Shown: positions 1 to 8,677 of the stretch, in pieces | Layout: every line of letters starts with the position of its first letter | How positions within the stretch are numbered: position 1 is the stretch's first letter | Source: Desulfobacterales bacterium | GTDB taxonomy: Bacteria; Desulfobacterota; Desulfobacteria; Desulfobacterales; JAHEIW01 | Direction of reading: 5' to 3' | Assembly (NCBI GenBank): GCA_020348305.1 | Contig: CP070746.1 | Span: forward strand, 6,363,945 to 6,399,608 | Length of the DNA: 35,664 nt | Program-made: the position numbers and the translations under genes | The notes under the pieces: generated by a model | Database searches by the model: none | Told to the model about the DNA's origin: nothing | Seen by the model: the letters and a program-made list of their open reading frames with translations, nothing else

Positions 1-432
1 GGCATTCAGCCTGGGCAGACCGTTTTAGAGGTGGGGTGTGGTACGGGATTTTTCACTATGCCTGCAGCACAGCTGATTGGCGATCAAGGTTGCCTGGTGG
101 CGATGGACGTTTTATCGAAATATACCGAACGCGTATCAAAAAAAGTACAGGCTGCTGATTTAAAAAACGTCTGCGTAGTAAAACGTGATGCTCTGGATAC
201 GGGATTGGATGCTTCAAGCATAGACATGGTGCTGTTGTTTGGTGTGATTCCTTTCCCCTCATTGCCTTTGAACCGCCTCTTACCCGAAATGCACCGCGTG
301 CTCAAACCAGAAGGGAGCTTGGCAGTGTGGTTATTTCCGATTTCTGGTTGGGTCCCAAAGGTGATCCTTCGATCCGGGTTTTTCACATATATCAGCAAAC
401 GAAACGGAGTTTACAATTATAGGCGACGTTAA
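1..432 (+). CDS. Class I SAM-dependent methyltransferase, 5'-truncated by the window edge
   Basis: The reading frame is open from base 1 to a TAA at 430-432, so the N-terminus lies outside the window. Right at the edge is the glycine-rich SAM-binding motif I (LEVGCGTGFFT). It is followed by an acidic strand-2 end (VAMDVL), a motif like RDALDTGL, and the late-fold signature LLPEMHRVLKPEGSLAVW, which is typical of Methyltransf_11/25 proteins. The visible 143 residues cover most of a normal Rossmann methyltransferase, so probably only some 30-50 residues are missing. The substrate cannot be told from the sequence. A 265-base gap and a convergent operon follow. The family is clear; the specific function is unknown. 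Confidence 0.8.
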   Translation, partial: GIQPGQTVLEVGCGTGFFTMPAAQLIGDQGCLVAMDVLSKYTERVSKKVQAADLKNVCVVKRDALDTGLDASSIDMVLLFGVIPFPSLPLNRLLPEMHRVLKPEGSLAVWLFPISGWVPKVILRSGFFTYISKRNGVYNYRRR

Positions 433-697
433 ATGAGTTGCAATAAATAGCCCCCTCAAGGATACAGGTATCTGCTAACCACGGTATTCTGCTGAAAAAA
501 TAAATCATTGTCATATTGTTTTTATATCTCAAGTGTAAAATTTGGCCATCTGCGTTGCTTTCTGAGATTGTAGGTTAGGTATACTCAACCCACACTTCGG
601 CTGAATTATGGACTGCGGCTTCTATCAATAGACCATTGCCAATTTTTCCATATATCTTTTGCTAATCTGAAATAATTTCCCAACGGATAACTGTAAT

Positions 698-2152
698 TTA
701 ATTTCTGCGGTAATTGGCTACATAAAAATCCTCAATAATTCCCTTAGATTTTAAGGACTCTCCATATTCTCTGGCTGATTTTTTGTCCGGAAAATGGGAA
801 ACTCGCACCTGATACCATTTTTTTTCGGCGCTGAATGCTTCCGTCCAAAAGGCATCCAATCCCTGTTTTTTTAGCTGCACCACATATCGCTGAGCATGCT
901 CCGGTGCAAGGTAGGCGGCAACTTGGATCGTAAAGGGGTCTGTTACGACGGAAGCAACCGGTTCGGTTTTTTTCTTGACCGCTTTGTCCGTTTTAATCAG
1001 ATGGCTGACCGTGTTGATCAGTAAAACGGCAACACAGGCCGTCAGAGCGGCGAGCAAAATTCCGGCGAAAACGCGCCGGGCCTTGCGGTAATGTTTTAAC
1101 AAATCGACAAAAGATGTTACCCAACGAATAATCCATCGCACCGCGGAAAATATGCTTTGAATCACTCCTTTCACCGCTGCATCGATTAGATTATTCAATG
1201 AGGTGCCGATGCCTTTTTTACGACGCGGTTTCGGTGGTGCCGGGGAGGGTGCAGGTGGTTTGAAACCCGAGCTCATTTTTTTCAAGTCTAACTGATCTAT
1301 TCCTTCTAGACATTGATATGCCTTTTGCAGGAGATCTTGGTTGCGCGCTGTCTTTGGCATCCAGCGCACACAAGCAGCGATACCGCTTAAGAGTCCAGTT
1401 TGGCCTTCATCCTGTTCAATCGCCTGAAGATAAATTTTCAGCGCCCATTCATCTGCGCGACGTTCTGTCAGAAAAAGCTGGGACAAACCATTGACAAATT
1501 CAGGCGCAGCTTGATCTTCCAGCTCAAATATTCGTCGATAGGTTTGCAGGGCAGGAAAATCGGTTCGCTCCAAAAGCAAATAAAACCGCGCAAGCGCAAC
1601 CTGGATGGTTTTATTCTTTGGTTGAGAACTACCAATACGATAAACCAATTCTTGGTGTTCTTCCTTAAGTCCACCTCGGCTTTCGATTTGAGTCAACCAG
1701 TTTTCGGCAACCTCTTCATCTCCCGGATGAGCATGGAGGTAAGACACGAGAAAAGCTTCGGATTCACTATTTTTGTCTGCTCGGGCCAAGTAAAAACGGG
1801 CCATGCGGGCTGCAAGGCTTGCTGATTTTTTCTGTTTTACAAACTGAGAAATCAAAAAACTGTCGAATATGGCCACAGCACTTCGAAAAGCGTTTTCAGC
1901 TTCCGGATACATTCCGTTTCTTTCATATACGCCGGCTTCACGAACCAAACGCTTTAAGGCACTCATCCCCCACCGGTTTAAAATCCAACCCACGCCCCAA
2001 AAAACCAACATAAGTATGATGGCCACCGGAAAAAGCGCCCATTGCAGCCCGATGCGAGACTGAATGTGCGGCAAAATCCAAAGGCTGATCAGTCCTCCCA
2101 CGAGGACCGAAACCCATATACGAGCTGCAAAATGTCTGAGGGTTTGGGTCAT
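698..2152 (-). CDS. SPOR-domain, TPR-containing membrane protein
   Basis: This 484-residue protein starts with two hydrophobic helices (about residues 13-32 and 38-58). A long helical TPR-like region follows (about 65-290, with repeats such as RNGMYPEAENAFRSAVAIF), then a Pro/Lys-rich linker, a third membrane helix (about 361-382) and a C-terminal SPOR domain (about 407-484, starting FTIQVAAYLAPEHAQRY). SPOR domains bind denuded peptidoglycan glycan strands, usually at the division septum, so this is probably an inner-membrane protein with the SPOR domain in the periplasm. It is the last gene of a three-gene operon after a PBP1A-type synthase; the start lies 15 bases past the PBP stop. No good ribosome-binding site precedes the ATG, so translation may depend on coupling. 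It is also in the same frame as the PBP gene, separated by TAG plus five codons. Confidence 0.82.
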   Translation of the reverse strand: MTQTLRHFAARIWVSVLVGGLISLWILPHIQSRIGLQWALFPVAIILMLVFWGVGWILNRWGMSALKRLVREAGVYERNGMYPEAENAFRSAVAIFDSFLISQFVKQKKSASLAARMARFYLARADKNSESEAFLVSYLHAHPGDEEVAENWLTQIESRGGLKEEHQELVYRIGSSQPKNKTIQVALARFYLLLERTDFPALQTYRRIFELEDQAAPEFVNGLSQLFLTERRADEWALKIYLQAIEQDEGQTGLLSGIAACVRWMPKTARNQDLLQKAYQCLEGIDQLDLKKMSSGFKPPAPSPAPPKPRRKKGIGTSLNNLIDAAVKGVIQSIFSAVRWIIRWVTSFVDLLKHYRKARRVFAGILLAALTACVAVLLINTVSHLIKTDKAVKKKTEPVASVVTDPFTIQVAAYLAPEHAQRYVVQLKKQGLDAFWTEAFSAEKKWYQVRVSHFPDKKSAREYGESLKSKGIIEDFYVANYRRN

Positions 2153-2167
2153 AAGCTTTTGAAGTGA

Positions 2168-4186
2168 CTAAAACGTTTCTTCTCGGCCCTGCACTTCCTG
2201 CCCCTGCCGTAAGGCCACCCGTACCGGATTCGGTGTCCATTGCTTAGCCGCAAATCCGGTCACCGGATCGATGGATTGAAACTGAATATCAGAGGGTATC
2301 GCAAATTCCCGCGCTGGTTCCCCGTTTGTAGCTTTTATCATGAAATCCGTCCATATGGGAGCTGCTCCACGGGCGCCGGTGATGCCTTTGCCGTTGGCAT
2401 CCCGCATACCGACACCTCGATCATAACCCACCCAGACGGATACACACAAAGTCGGTGTAAAGCCGGTAAACCATGCATCATGATAGCCATCGGAGGTACC
2501 GGTCTTACCGGCGGCCGGCAGATCAAATCCCATACGTCTGACAATTGAGCCGGTACCGTTATTTAAAACCCCTTGCATCATGTCCACAACCTGATAAGTC
2601 ACGCTTGCATCAAGCGAACGTTTTCCTCCGACAATCCGCTCTTCAAGAATGCGCCCGAGAGGATCCTCAACCCGGCGTATCCAAAATGGCGTGTGCCGGA
2701 TGCCGCCGGTGGCAAAGGTGGCAAACGCAGAAGCCATTTCCAGGGGACTTACCCCGGAGGTTCCTAAGGCAACAGAATAAACAGATGACAGAGGGCTTTT
2801 GATACCGCAGCGCCGGGACACCTCAATGACGGCATCCGGTCCGATGCGCTCAACGAGCTGTGCGGCGACCGAATTTACGCTTTTCATTAGCGCCTCTTTC
2901 AGAATCATCGGGCCGGCATATTTTCCCCCGAAATTTTTGGGTCTCCAATCGGGAGTGCCAACAACCGGGATATTCACTTTTTTGTCGACAACTAGGGTTG
3001 CCGGGCTTAAATCCAGTTTTTCAAAAACCGTGTAGTAGACAAAGGGCTTAAATCCGGAACCGGGCAGCCGATTGTTCTGGACCGCGCGGTTAAATTCTGT
3101 TTCAGAATAATCCCTACCTCCGACCATTGCTTTAACGGCACCGGAATTCGTCTCGACTGCAACCAATGCTCCCTGGGGATGCGTCACGGCATCATCGCGG
3201 CTATCAACGCCATATTTTCGGATACCAAGGATCTCATCGAGTTTTGCCAATCCATTCTGGACGGATTCAACCGCCCAGGATTGAAGCAGCGGATCCAGCG
3301 TGGTCATCACTTTCAATCCGCCGTGATAAAGCACCTCCGGTCCATAGCGCTCCTCCACTTCATTCAAAACAACATCCAGAAAATAACTGCCGGTGCGTGT
3401 ACCCTCACTGCGTGGTTGAAGGAATAAATTTTCTTTAAAGGCACTTTGGGCATCCTCCGGATTAATGTATCCCACTGCGACCATGCGGGATAAAACGATT
3501 TTCTGCCGCTTTTTGGCACGATCAAAATGAAGATAGGGATTGTAGCGCGTAGGTGATTTCGGCAAACCAGCCAATAATGTGGATTCCGCCAATGTCAATG
3601 CTGCCGCAGATTTTCCGAAAAAGGATTGTGCCGCCTGTTCGATGCCCTGTGCGCCGACGCCGAAAGAAATCTGGTTCAGATAGGCTTCAAGGATGTCGCC
3701 CTTTGCATATTGCGCTTCGATCTGCAAGGCCACCAGCAATTCGCGAAACTTTCGCATAACCGTTCGCCGATAAGTGAAGAAAAGGTTTTTTGCAAGCTGC
3801 TGGGTGATAGTTGATGCGCCTTGAACCTTTCCCGGCTCAAAAAGGGTGACCCAAAGGGCTTTCAACGTGCGAACTTTATCCACACCATGGTGTTCCCAAA
3901 AGCGGTGATCTTCGGTAGCGATAACAGCTTGAACAAAATAAGGCGATATCCGGCTTAAAGGAATGGCCTCCCGTCCACCGATAACCATAATGCGTTCGCC
4001 GGTTGCAGCAAATATTTCCGTAGGCGGGGTTTCGATGATTCGACTCAATGGCTCGGGCACCCGAGGCAAATCGCTCAATGCGCTGAAAAAAAGACCTATA
4101 GCCAAAAGTGCACCCAGGCCGGCCAGGCCTAAAGCAAGATAGAATATGCCGGATAATCGTCGAATAAATGTGGTGGCAAAGGTCAT
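2168..4186 (-). CDS. Bifunctional penicillin-binding protein 1A (GT51 glycosyltransferase / transpeptidase)
   Basis: This 672-residue class A PBP polymerises lipid II into glycan strands and cross-links the peptides on the periplasmic face of the inner membrane. A signal-anchor helix spans about residues 13-36. GT51 motifs are intact: the catalytic Glu in TEDHRFWEHHG (91-101), GASTITQQ (123-130), RKFRE (145-149) and EAYLNQISFG (167-176). The transpeptidase has the nucleophile motif SGFK (377-380), SVN (436-438) and KTGT (561-564). The length is normal for the short PBP1A type. It sits 8 bases downstream of the unknown gene at 4195-5100 and 15 bases upstream of the SPOR gene, indicating one transcript. 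The stop codon is TAG, which is rare in this window, and the frame stays open straight into the SPOR protein. Confidence 0.96.
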   Translation of the reverse strand: MTFATTFIRRLSGIFYLALGLAGLGALLAIGLFFSALSDLPRVPEPLSRIIETPPTEIFAATGERIMVIGGREAIPLSRISPYFVQAVIATEDHRFWEHHGVDKVRTLKALWVTLFEPGKVQGASTITQQLAKNLFFTYRRTVMRKFRELLVALQIEAQYAKGDILEAYLNQISFGVGAQGIEQAAQSFFGKSAAALTLAESTLLAGLPKSPTRYNPYLHFDRAKKRQKIVLSRMVAVGYINPEDAQSAFKENLFLQPRSEGTRTGSYFLDVVLNEVEERYGPEVLYHGGLKVMTTLDPLLQSWAVESVQNGLAKLDEILGIRKYGVDSRDDAVTHPQGALVAVETNSGAVKAMVGGRDYSETEFNRAVQNNRLPGSGFKPFVYYTVFEKLDLSPATLVVDKKVNIPVVGTPDWRPKNFGGKYAGPMILKEALMKSVNSVAAQLVERIGPDAVIEVSRRCGIKSPLSSVYSVALGTSGVSPLEMASAFATFATGGIRHTPFWIRRVEDPLGRILEERIVGGKRSLDASVTYQVVDMMQGVLNNGTGSIVRRMGFDLPAAGKTGTSDGYHDAWFTGFTPTLCVSVWVGYDRGVGMRDANGKGITGARGAAPIWTDFMIKATNGEPAREFAIPSDIQFQSIDPVTGFAAKQWTPNPVRVALRQGQEVQGREETF

Positions 4187-4194
4187 GGATACCT

Positions 4195-5100
4195 TCAGTT
4201 CTCCAGGGTATCACTGATGATATCGGCGCTTGATTTTTGTTCCTCCAAATGGGACCTTAAACGCCAAACAGCCCATTCGTGACCTTGTACAATAATCACT
4301 TTGCGCCGGGACCCGTTGATAATTTCGAATCCTATCTCAATGAAGCCCGAGACGGCTTCATCCGAAATTCCCACCCGCATAATTTGACCGGAAATTCGCA
4401 ACAGACGTTCAGGATTCGGTACCATACTGCGGCGCACGTCTTCCGGAAATGCCTCCAGGGCATCAAAGAAACGATCGGCAGGATAGACTCGATTTTCAAA
4501 ATAGGGCAGATCTTCCAGGGTTTCAACCTGTGCAAATTGTTCACGTTCAAAATGAATCAAAAGGCTGGGAGTAATTTTCAGCTGTTGTAGCACACGATTA
4601 TTGAGATCCAAGAGATACACCATCAATCCGGCACCGGCTTTTTCAAAATAGGTTCGCCGCCATTTTCCTTCACTGGCCAATCGGACAAGCTCGAAGGGGG
4701 ATATTATTTCTTGGGCGATTTCCCGGGGCAGGCTCAGATAGAGTTTGCGAAAATGATCGTCGGACAGCATCACGCCTTGGTCGGGTGAAACATTGGCGGC
4801 GATCTGATTAAATGTAGTGGCATCGCGGGCTATCCGTTGGGAAGCCTGTCGATCGGTGACGATTTGTTCGAGCGTTTTTCGTGCTGTTAGGGTCTGTTTT
4901 CCTTTCTCCCAGATGGCACCGGATTCCGGTCGTGCGACATTGGTTGTGACCAGATAAGCGCCTAAAGCGCGTTCTATCCAATCAATTCGCAGCTCTAAAA
5001 TAAAAATAGCGCTGACTAAAAGAACCAGCAAAATCGGCCGCAGCGCAAATAATCTTCGGCTCCATTCTCTAATATCTTGTGGGTCAATCCAATCTGCCAT
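4195..5100 (-). CDS. Membrane-anchored protein of unknown function, first gene of the PBP1A operon
   Basis: I do not recognise this 301-residue protein. It has a short cytoplasmic N-terminus, one strong hydrophobic helix (about residues 21-40, RPILLVLLVSAIFILELRID), then a soluble region rich in charged helices that would face the periplasm. There is no lipobox or known catalytic motif. The C-terminal part (about 215-285) alternates hydrophobic residues and looks like beta structure. Only 8 bases separate its TGA from the PBP1A start, so the two are very probably co-transcribed. A role in supporting or regulating cell-wall synthesis is an inference from position only. The ATG at 5100 was chosen because the membrane helix follows closely. 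Confidence 0.72.
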   Translation of the reverse strand: MADWIDPQDIREWSRRLFALRPILLVLLVSAIFILELRIDWIERALGAYLVTTNVARPESGAIWEKGKQTLTARKTLEQIVTDRQASQRIARDATTFNQIAANVSPDQGVMLSDDHFRKLYLSLPREIAQEIISPFELVRLASEGKWRRTYFEKAGAGLMVYLLDLNNRVLQQLKITPSLLIHFEREQFAQVETLEDLPYFENRVYPADRFFDALEAFPEDVRRSMVPNPERLLRISGQIMRVGISDEAVSGFIEIGFEIINGSRRKVIIVQGHEWAVWRLRSHLEEQKSSADIISDTLEN

Positions 5101-5180
5101 GATTTATATCAGCTTCAAGCAATTTGCGCGCAAAAACGATTGATCGCTTAAAGAAGCGATTTTATCCAAAATTACGGGTG
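5101..5180. promoter_or_regulatory. Likely promoter/leader region of the envelope operon
   Basis: This short non-coding stretch lies between the decayed gene at 5181-5694 and the first gene of the minus-strand envelope operon, so the operon promoter should lie here or inside the pseudogene. I could not pick out a convincing -35/-10 pair by eye. Confidence 0.25.
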
Positions 5181-5694
5181 TTAATGAACTTCGATAAAAT
5201 CACAGAATTGATCTGCTTCAATATCCATCGAAATTCCGAATCTGTCAACATCGGAAAATTTGAAAAAAATGTGGGAAGGGTCTATCGTACCATCGACAGC
5301 CGAATTTTGGTAAATTCTGAATGTAACGGTTGCCCTAAAGTTGTCTGAATCGTAAAACACCAATTCCGGTTATTTCCCAATTAAGCCGATTCTCAACTGA
5401 AGCCCTATCTATTTTGTAAAGATACCGATTCAGGGTGTCGGCCAGTGCTGGATCCATTTTTTCAATTATTTCCAATTGCTTTACCGCTTCATCAATTTTT
5501 CCCAGGTCGCCCTAAACAAAACCCAGATCCGCATAGGCGTATGCAAAATCAGGACTTAAACGGATATTAAATTGATCCAAACCCGCTAACCCATTATTCC
5601 AACCTTCCAAATACATTTGTTACCGGAAGATTGGGTCATCTCTGACCTCAAACAAATAAACAGGTTTTCTGCGACGAAAAAAAATAGTGAACAT
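5181..5694 (-). pseudogene. Decayed TPR-like gene with two in-frame stops and a frameshift
   Basis: Reading the minus strand from an ATG at 5694 gives a coherent protein-like sequence broken several times. A 24-residue N-terminal piece (MFTIFFRRRKPVYLFEV, then DDPIFR) ends at TAA. In the same frame it continues as MYLEGWNNGLAGLDQF and a TPR-like segment (LSPDFAYAYADLG). A TAG at 5512-5514 interrupts that segment, which then resumes as GDLGKIDEAVKQLEIIEKMD. Near 5370 coding quality moves to another frame (PELVFYDSDNFRATVTFRIY, ending FCDFIEVH), which stops with TAA at 5181. The A-A-D-L-G...DEAVKQLE pattern is that of a tetratricopeptide repeat. Continuation of sense in the same frame after each stop is what marks this as a recently broken gene rather than chance. 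Its original role is unknown. Confidence 0.6.
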
Positions 5695-5817
5695 ATCTAT
5701 TTTTCTTGCAGCCCAACTGTTTTCCCGTTAATGAATAACGGAACAGAGTAAAGAAACCAGGCTCAGAGGACCTAATTGCAACAAACTCGATAGACAAGCT
5801 TTAGAGGTCTGCTATAT

Positions 5818-6579
5818 ATGTCAACATTGTTAAACATACTCAAGTGGCCTTTGAGAATAATAATACTTTTTGGGTACATTTTCGTTCCGATATGTCACGG
5901 CGGCGTGATTGTATTTGATCGAGTTACCTCACTAAGAACGCCGGTATATTTGAAAGTGTTAACCAAGGGCAGATTTTTTTCCCAGGGTGGAAAGTTGGTC
6001 GAAATTTATGTGAATGATAAAAAGCTGAAACGAATCTTAACCGGCGGCGATGGGTACGGTTATTTAAAATACACACCCCAACACCTTGGGATGATCAGGA
6101 TCGCGGCAATGTCAAATGGCGATCGGGAAATTGGCATACTTCTGGTTGTTGACAAAAACGATAAAGTCATTCTTATCGAAGTCGAGAGTGGATTTAAGGA
6201 ATCGCTATTTTCGGATACGGTTAAAGCTGACAGTCGCAAAGCTGTTGAAATCTTGAGCAAAACATACAAAATAATATATCTTAACCGATACTTTGGAGCC
6301 GGTTTATCCAAAAAATGGCTTGAAAATGAGAAATTTCCAGAATCCGCTACCCTTAAGTGGCAGGGCTCTCAGATGCTAAAAGCCATGAAAAATAAAGACA
6401 TCCAGCTCCATGCCATCATCGGCTCTGCCGATTTGATTTCGGCGGCAACGAAATACATTGAAAATCGATATAGCTTCGAGGATACCAAAAATGGTCAGAA
6501 AGTAAAAGATTGGCAAGAGGTCCTGAAACTATTGCAAGAGGATCCGGAAAAGGCTGAATCAAAGCCGGCCGATAACTGA
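5818..6579 (+). CDS. Exported protein with an Ig-like region and a degenerate HAD-like C-terminal domain
   Basis: The product has 253 residues. A hydrophobic N-terminus (about 10-28, PLRIIILFGYIFVPICHGG) acts as a signal peptide or anchor. About 30-115 is beta-rich, with the VYLKVLTKGRFF...GKLVEIYVNDKKL pattern of Ig-like or carboxypeptidase-regulatory folds. About 118-235 resembles a HAD-type phosphatase layout: a strand at KVILIEVESGF where motif I (DxDxT) would be, a helix, IIYLNRYF where motif II would be, a conserved-looking KWLENEKFPESATLKW, and HAIIGSADLISAATKY where the GD...D motif IV would be. The catalytic aspartates are not there, so if the fold call is right it is inactive as a phosphatase. 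The start is supported by GAGG 11-12 bases upstream. Base composition is AT-richer than in core genes. The fold assignment is inference. Confidence 0.6.
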   Translation: MSTLLNILKWPLRIIILFGYIFVPICHGGVIVFDRVTSLRTPVYLKVLTKGRFFSQGGKLVEIYVNDKKLKRILTGGDGYGYLKYTPQHLGMIRIAAMSNGDREIGILLVVDKNDKVILIEVESGFKESLFSDTVKADSRKAVEILSKTYKIIYLNRYFGAGLSKKWLENEKFPESATLKWQGSQMLKAMKNKDIQLHAIIGSADLISAATKYIENRYSFEDTKNGQKVKDWQEVLKLLQEDPEKAESKPADN

Positions 6580-6628
6580 TATTGTTTCGAATCGAAAGCC
6601 TCTGGGAACTGTTGTTTTACCAAAGCGT

Positions 6629-7984
6629 TTAATTCGTACCTTTATACTTTCGAATCGTTCCGTCAATGCCAACGGCATATACATCACCGTTGCTGCTGAC
6701 GGCAACGGAAGACAATCCGTTTCCGTGAAAGTTCGTATCGTGGCCGCGGGTTTTAAGATCGTAGCTCAAGGTAAGCATTTCACCGGTTGAGACATAAACG
6801 CGGTTGGCGGTTGCTGCTGGTGAGGCATGCGTTTGACCCAATAGTTCTAATTTGCTGTCATGAATAATGGTGCCATCGGAGGCACGTACCACGTGAATAT
6901 GGCTTTTTGAAACCACAAAAACAAACTGGCCTGTTGGGGATGCAGCCGGTGTGGCAAGAACCGGCTCTCCGGCGTCATATTCCCACATTTTCACACCGGT
7001 TCGCGCGTCATAGGCCAAAACCATTCCGTCATTTCGTCCAAACACCATCAATTCATTCGGCAGCAACGCTGTTGAAGAATGTTTCTTAAAATCGTGAGCT
7101 TCGCCCCAGATTGCGGATAATTTCATTCCGTCCCATTCGTAGGCACCCAGGCTACAAAGATTGTCTGCAATGGCAATCAGCAGCCTTTCCCTATCGGTCG
7201 CAATAGCCGGGGTGGGATCAACAAACGTATCCGGCAATGGAATTCCGCTGACATTAAACTCAACTGGAAAATTTGCTATCAAATCCCAGGTAGCATCTAA
7301 GATATCAAAAATCTCATCCAATCCCGGACCACTGCCGGTGATGTCGTATCGACATTCGCCGAGGCGTTGGCGGTCCAGTAATTCAGCTTGATTTTGATCA
7401 TCTCGCAAAACGAAAAGCTCCGCCTGAGGCTCTCCACGTGCCCCTACCAATACATACACAAAAATAAACGTTTGATCACCAGAGGTAAATACTTTGGGGG
7501 ATCCGGACGTAAACCCATTATCCGGAAAGGTGTAAGACCATTTGGGGTTGCTGAACTGATCAACCTTTTGAAGGGCACTCTGGACACCGCCGCTGCTCAT
7601 TTCGCGATTGGTAATGATATAAATATCTCCTTTTTCTGAAACGGCGGGTGAAGAAACGATCCGGCTTGCTCCGCTGCCACCTAAACGGCGACTCCATTTC
7701 TGGCTGCCATCTGCCGTATCGATCGCAACAAGTCTTGCGTCTGTAGTTCCGACATAAAGGACTTCTTTACCTTCAAAATCTTTACCAAGAACTGGAGAAC
7801 AACTTGTAATCTTATACGGTTCGGATATCCAGGCCGATGAAAGTGCAAAGCCGCTGTTAACCCCTTGAAACCCTTGGCTGGACAAACCACCGTGAAATTG
7901 CCCCCATTTGATAGCCGCCCCGGCGCAACCCACCACCAAAGCCAATGTCGTAATCCATAATAGTTTTCGTAAAGGACATTTCAT
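6629..7984 (-). CDS. PQQ-like beta-propeller lipoprotein (BamB-like)
   Basis: This 451-residue protein has a lipoprotein signal (positive MKCPLRK, hydrophobic core, lipobox LVVGC with the acylated Cys near residue 20). The mature part consists of beta-propeller blades carrying PQQ/quinoprotein-type repeats such as DARLVAIDTADGSQKWSRRL, YDARTGVKMWEYDAGEPVLA and VVRASDGTIIHDSKL. No catalytic residues for a quinoprotein dehydrogenase are evident, so a scaffold or binding role, as in BamB of the outer-membrane assembly machine, is more likely. It stands alone here and is not next to der or hisS as bamB often is, so the true bamB may be elsewhere. ATG at 7984 was preferred to the GTG one codon upstream because AGGAAGG lies 8 bases before it. 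Convergent with the gene at 5818-6579. Confidence 0.82.
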   Translation of the reverse strand: MKCPLRKLLWITTLALVVGCAGAAIKWGQFHGGLSSQGFQGVNSGFALSSAWISEPYKITSCSPVLGKDFEGKEVLYVGTTDARLVAIDTADGSQKWSRRLGGSGASRIVSSPAVSEKGDIYIITNREMSSGGVQSALQKVDQFSNPKWSYTFPDNGFTSGSPKVFTSGDQTFIFVYVLVGARGEPQAELFVLRDDQNQAELLDRQRLGECRYDITGSGPGLDEIFDILDATWDLIANFPVEFNVSGIPLPDTFVDPTPAIATDRERLLIAIADNLCSLGAYEWDGMKLSAIWGEAHDFKKHSSTALLPNELMVFGRNDGMVLAYDARTGVKMWEYDAGEPVLATPAASPTGQFVFVVSKSHIHVVRASDGTIIHDSKLELLGQTHASPAATANRVYVSTGEMLTLSYDLKTRGHDTNFHGNGLSSVAVSSNGDVYAVGIDGTIRKYKGTN

Positions 7985-8443
7985 CACTTTATCCTTCCTA
8001 AATAAAAAGTTAGATAGAACCCGCTTCTTTTTTCTGACCGTATCGCAAATAAGCTACTATTATGAAACGAATATATGTCCATTTGCCTGCATTAATCAAG
8101 TCCGGATATATAAAAAAAATTTTCAAAAATAAATAAAAAATGATTCCCGAAATAAGACGATAACGGATCTGTTATTTAACCGGCTAATTGGTAGGGGACA
8201 AAAATAGGTTATGAATGAAGTTGAATATAAAAACGCTTATGGTGACAAATGGTATAATCGAAAGCAAAAAAACAAAAGAAACTTATAAAAATAACCTAAA
8301 GCGGTCATCCTTTACAATTTCTTTAAAAGATAGGGAAAACAACTTATATGCCAGAAGGTTTGTGCGCATGCTCTGGACATCTATATTTGACGGCGGCTAT
8401 TGTTTTTATCCCCCCCTCTGGCGATCTGAGCGGTGTCATCCCA
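7985..8443. other. 459-base AT-rich intergenic region
   Basis: AT-rich sequence between two minus-strand genes. It contains a plausible promoter for the propeller lipoprotein (8070-8099). It also contains a weak plus-strand 25-codon reading frame at 8211-8288 (ATG, lysine- and aromatic-rich product, poor ribosome-binding site). A longer plus-strand frame through 8215-8505 overlaps the coiled-coil gene antisense and does not look like protein. Nothing else recognisable was seen. Confidence 0.4.
8070..8099 (-). promoter_or_regulatory. Candidate sigma-70-type promoter for the propeller lipoprotein gene
   Basis: On the minus strand, TTGATT (8094-8099) and TATATT (8070-8075) are separated by 18 bases and lie about 86 bases upstream of the ATG at 7984. 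The match is partial and was found by eye in an AT-rich region, where chance matches are common. Confidence 0.33.
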
Positions 8444-8677
8444 TCATTCAAAATCCATTAGTCCGGATTCCAAATCCTCTCGAACATCCATATCAAGGGA
8501 TTTGATATTGGGGAAAAGCTCGACTAAGATTTTTTTAGCTTTCTCGACATTTTCGATGGCTCGCAATATCTTTTTATCTTCGGATTTGGTCAAATCGAGC
8601 TGAATCTTGATTTCATCTATATCGTCGCAAATAAAATCAATCTCGTTGATCACCCTCAAAAAATCTTCAGTCTCCAT
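8444..8677 (-). CDS. Small acidic coiled-coil protein of unknown function
   Basis: The 77-residue product begins METEDFLRVINEIDF and is almost wholly helical, with heptad-like hydrophobic spacing (IDEIKIQLDLT, ILRAIENVEKAKKILVELF) and an acidic C-terminus (DVREDLESGLMDFE). The ATG at 8677 was chosen over the one at 8683 because the strong AAGGAGG ends six bases before it, while the earlier ATG abuts it. There are no membrane segments or cysteines. Small proteins of this sort often act as oligomerisation or partner-binding factors, but nothing in the sequence points to a specific job. It lies upstream of the heptamer repeat in an accessory region. Confidence 0.6.
   Translation of the reverse strand: METEDFLRVINEIDFICDDIDEIKIQLDLTKSEDKKILRAIENVEKAKKILVELFPNIKSLDMDVREDLESGLMDFE

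Noticed and set aside
8211..8288. 25-codon lysine-rich small frame
   Set aside because: Only a weak AGG precedes it and nothing supports translation; kept only as a note in the gap entry.
8215..8505. 96-codon plus-strand reading frame
   Set aside because: Product looks random, its 3' part is antisense to the better-supported coiled-coil gene, and no ribosome-binding site is present.
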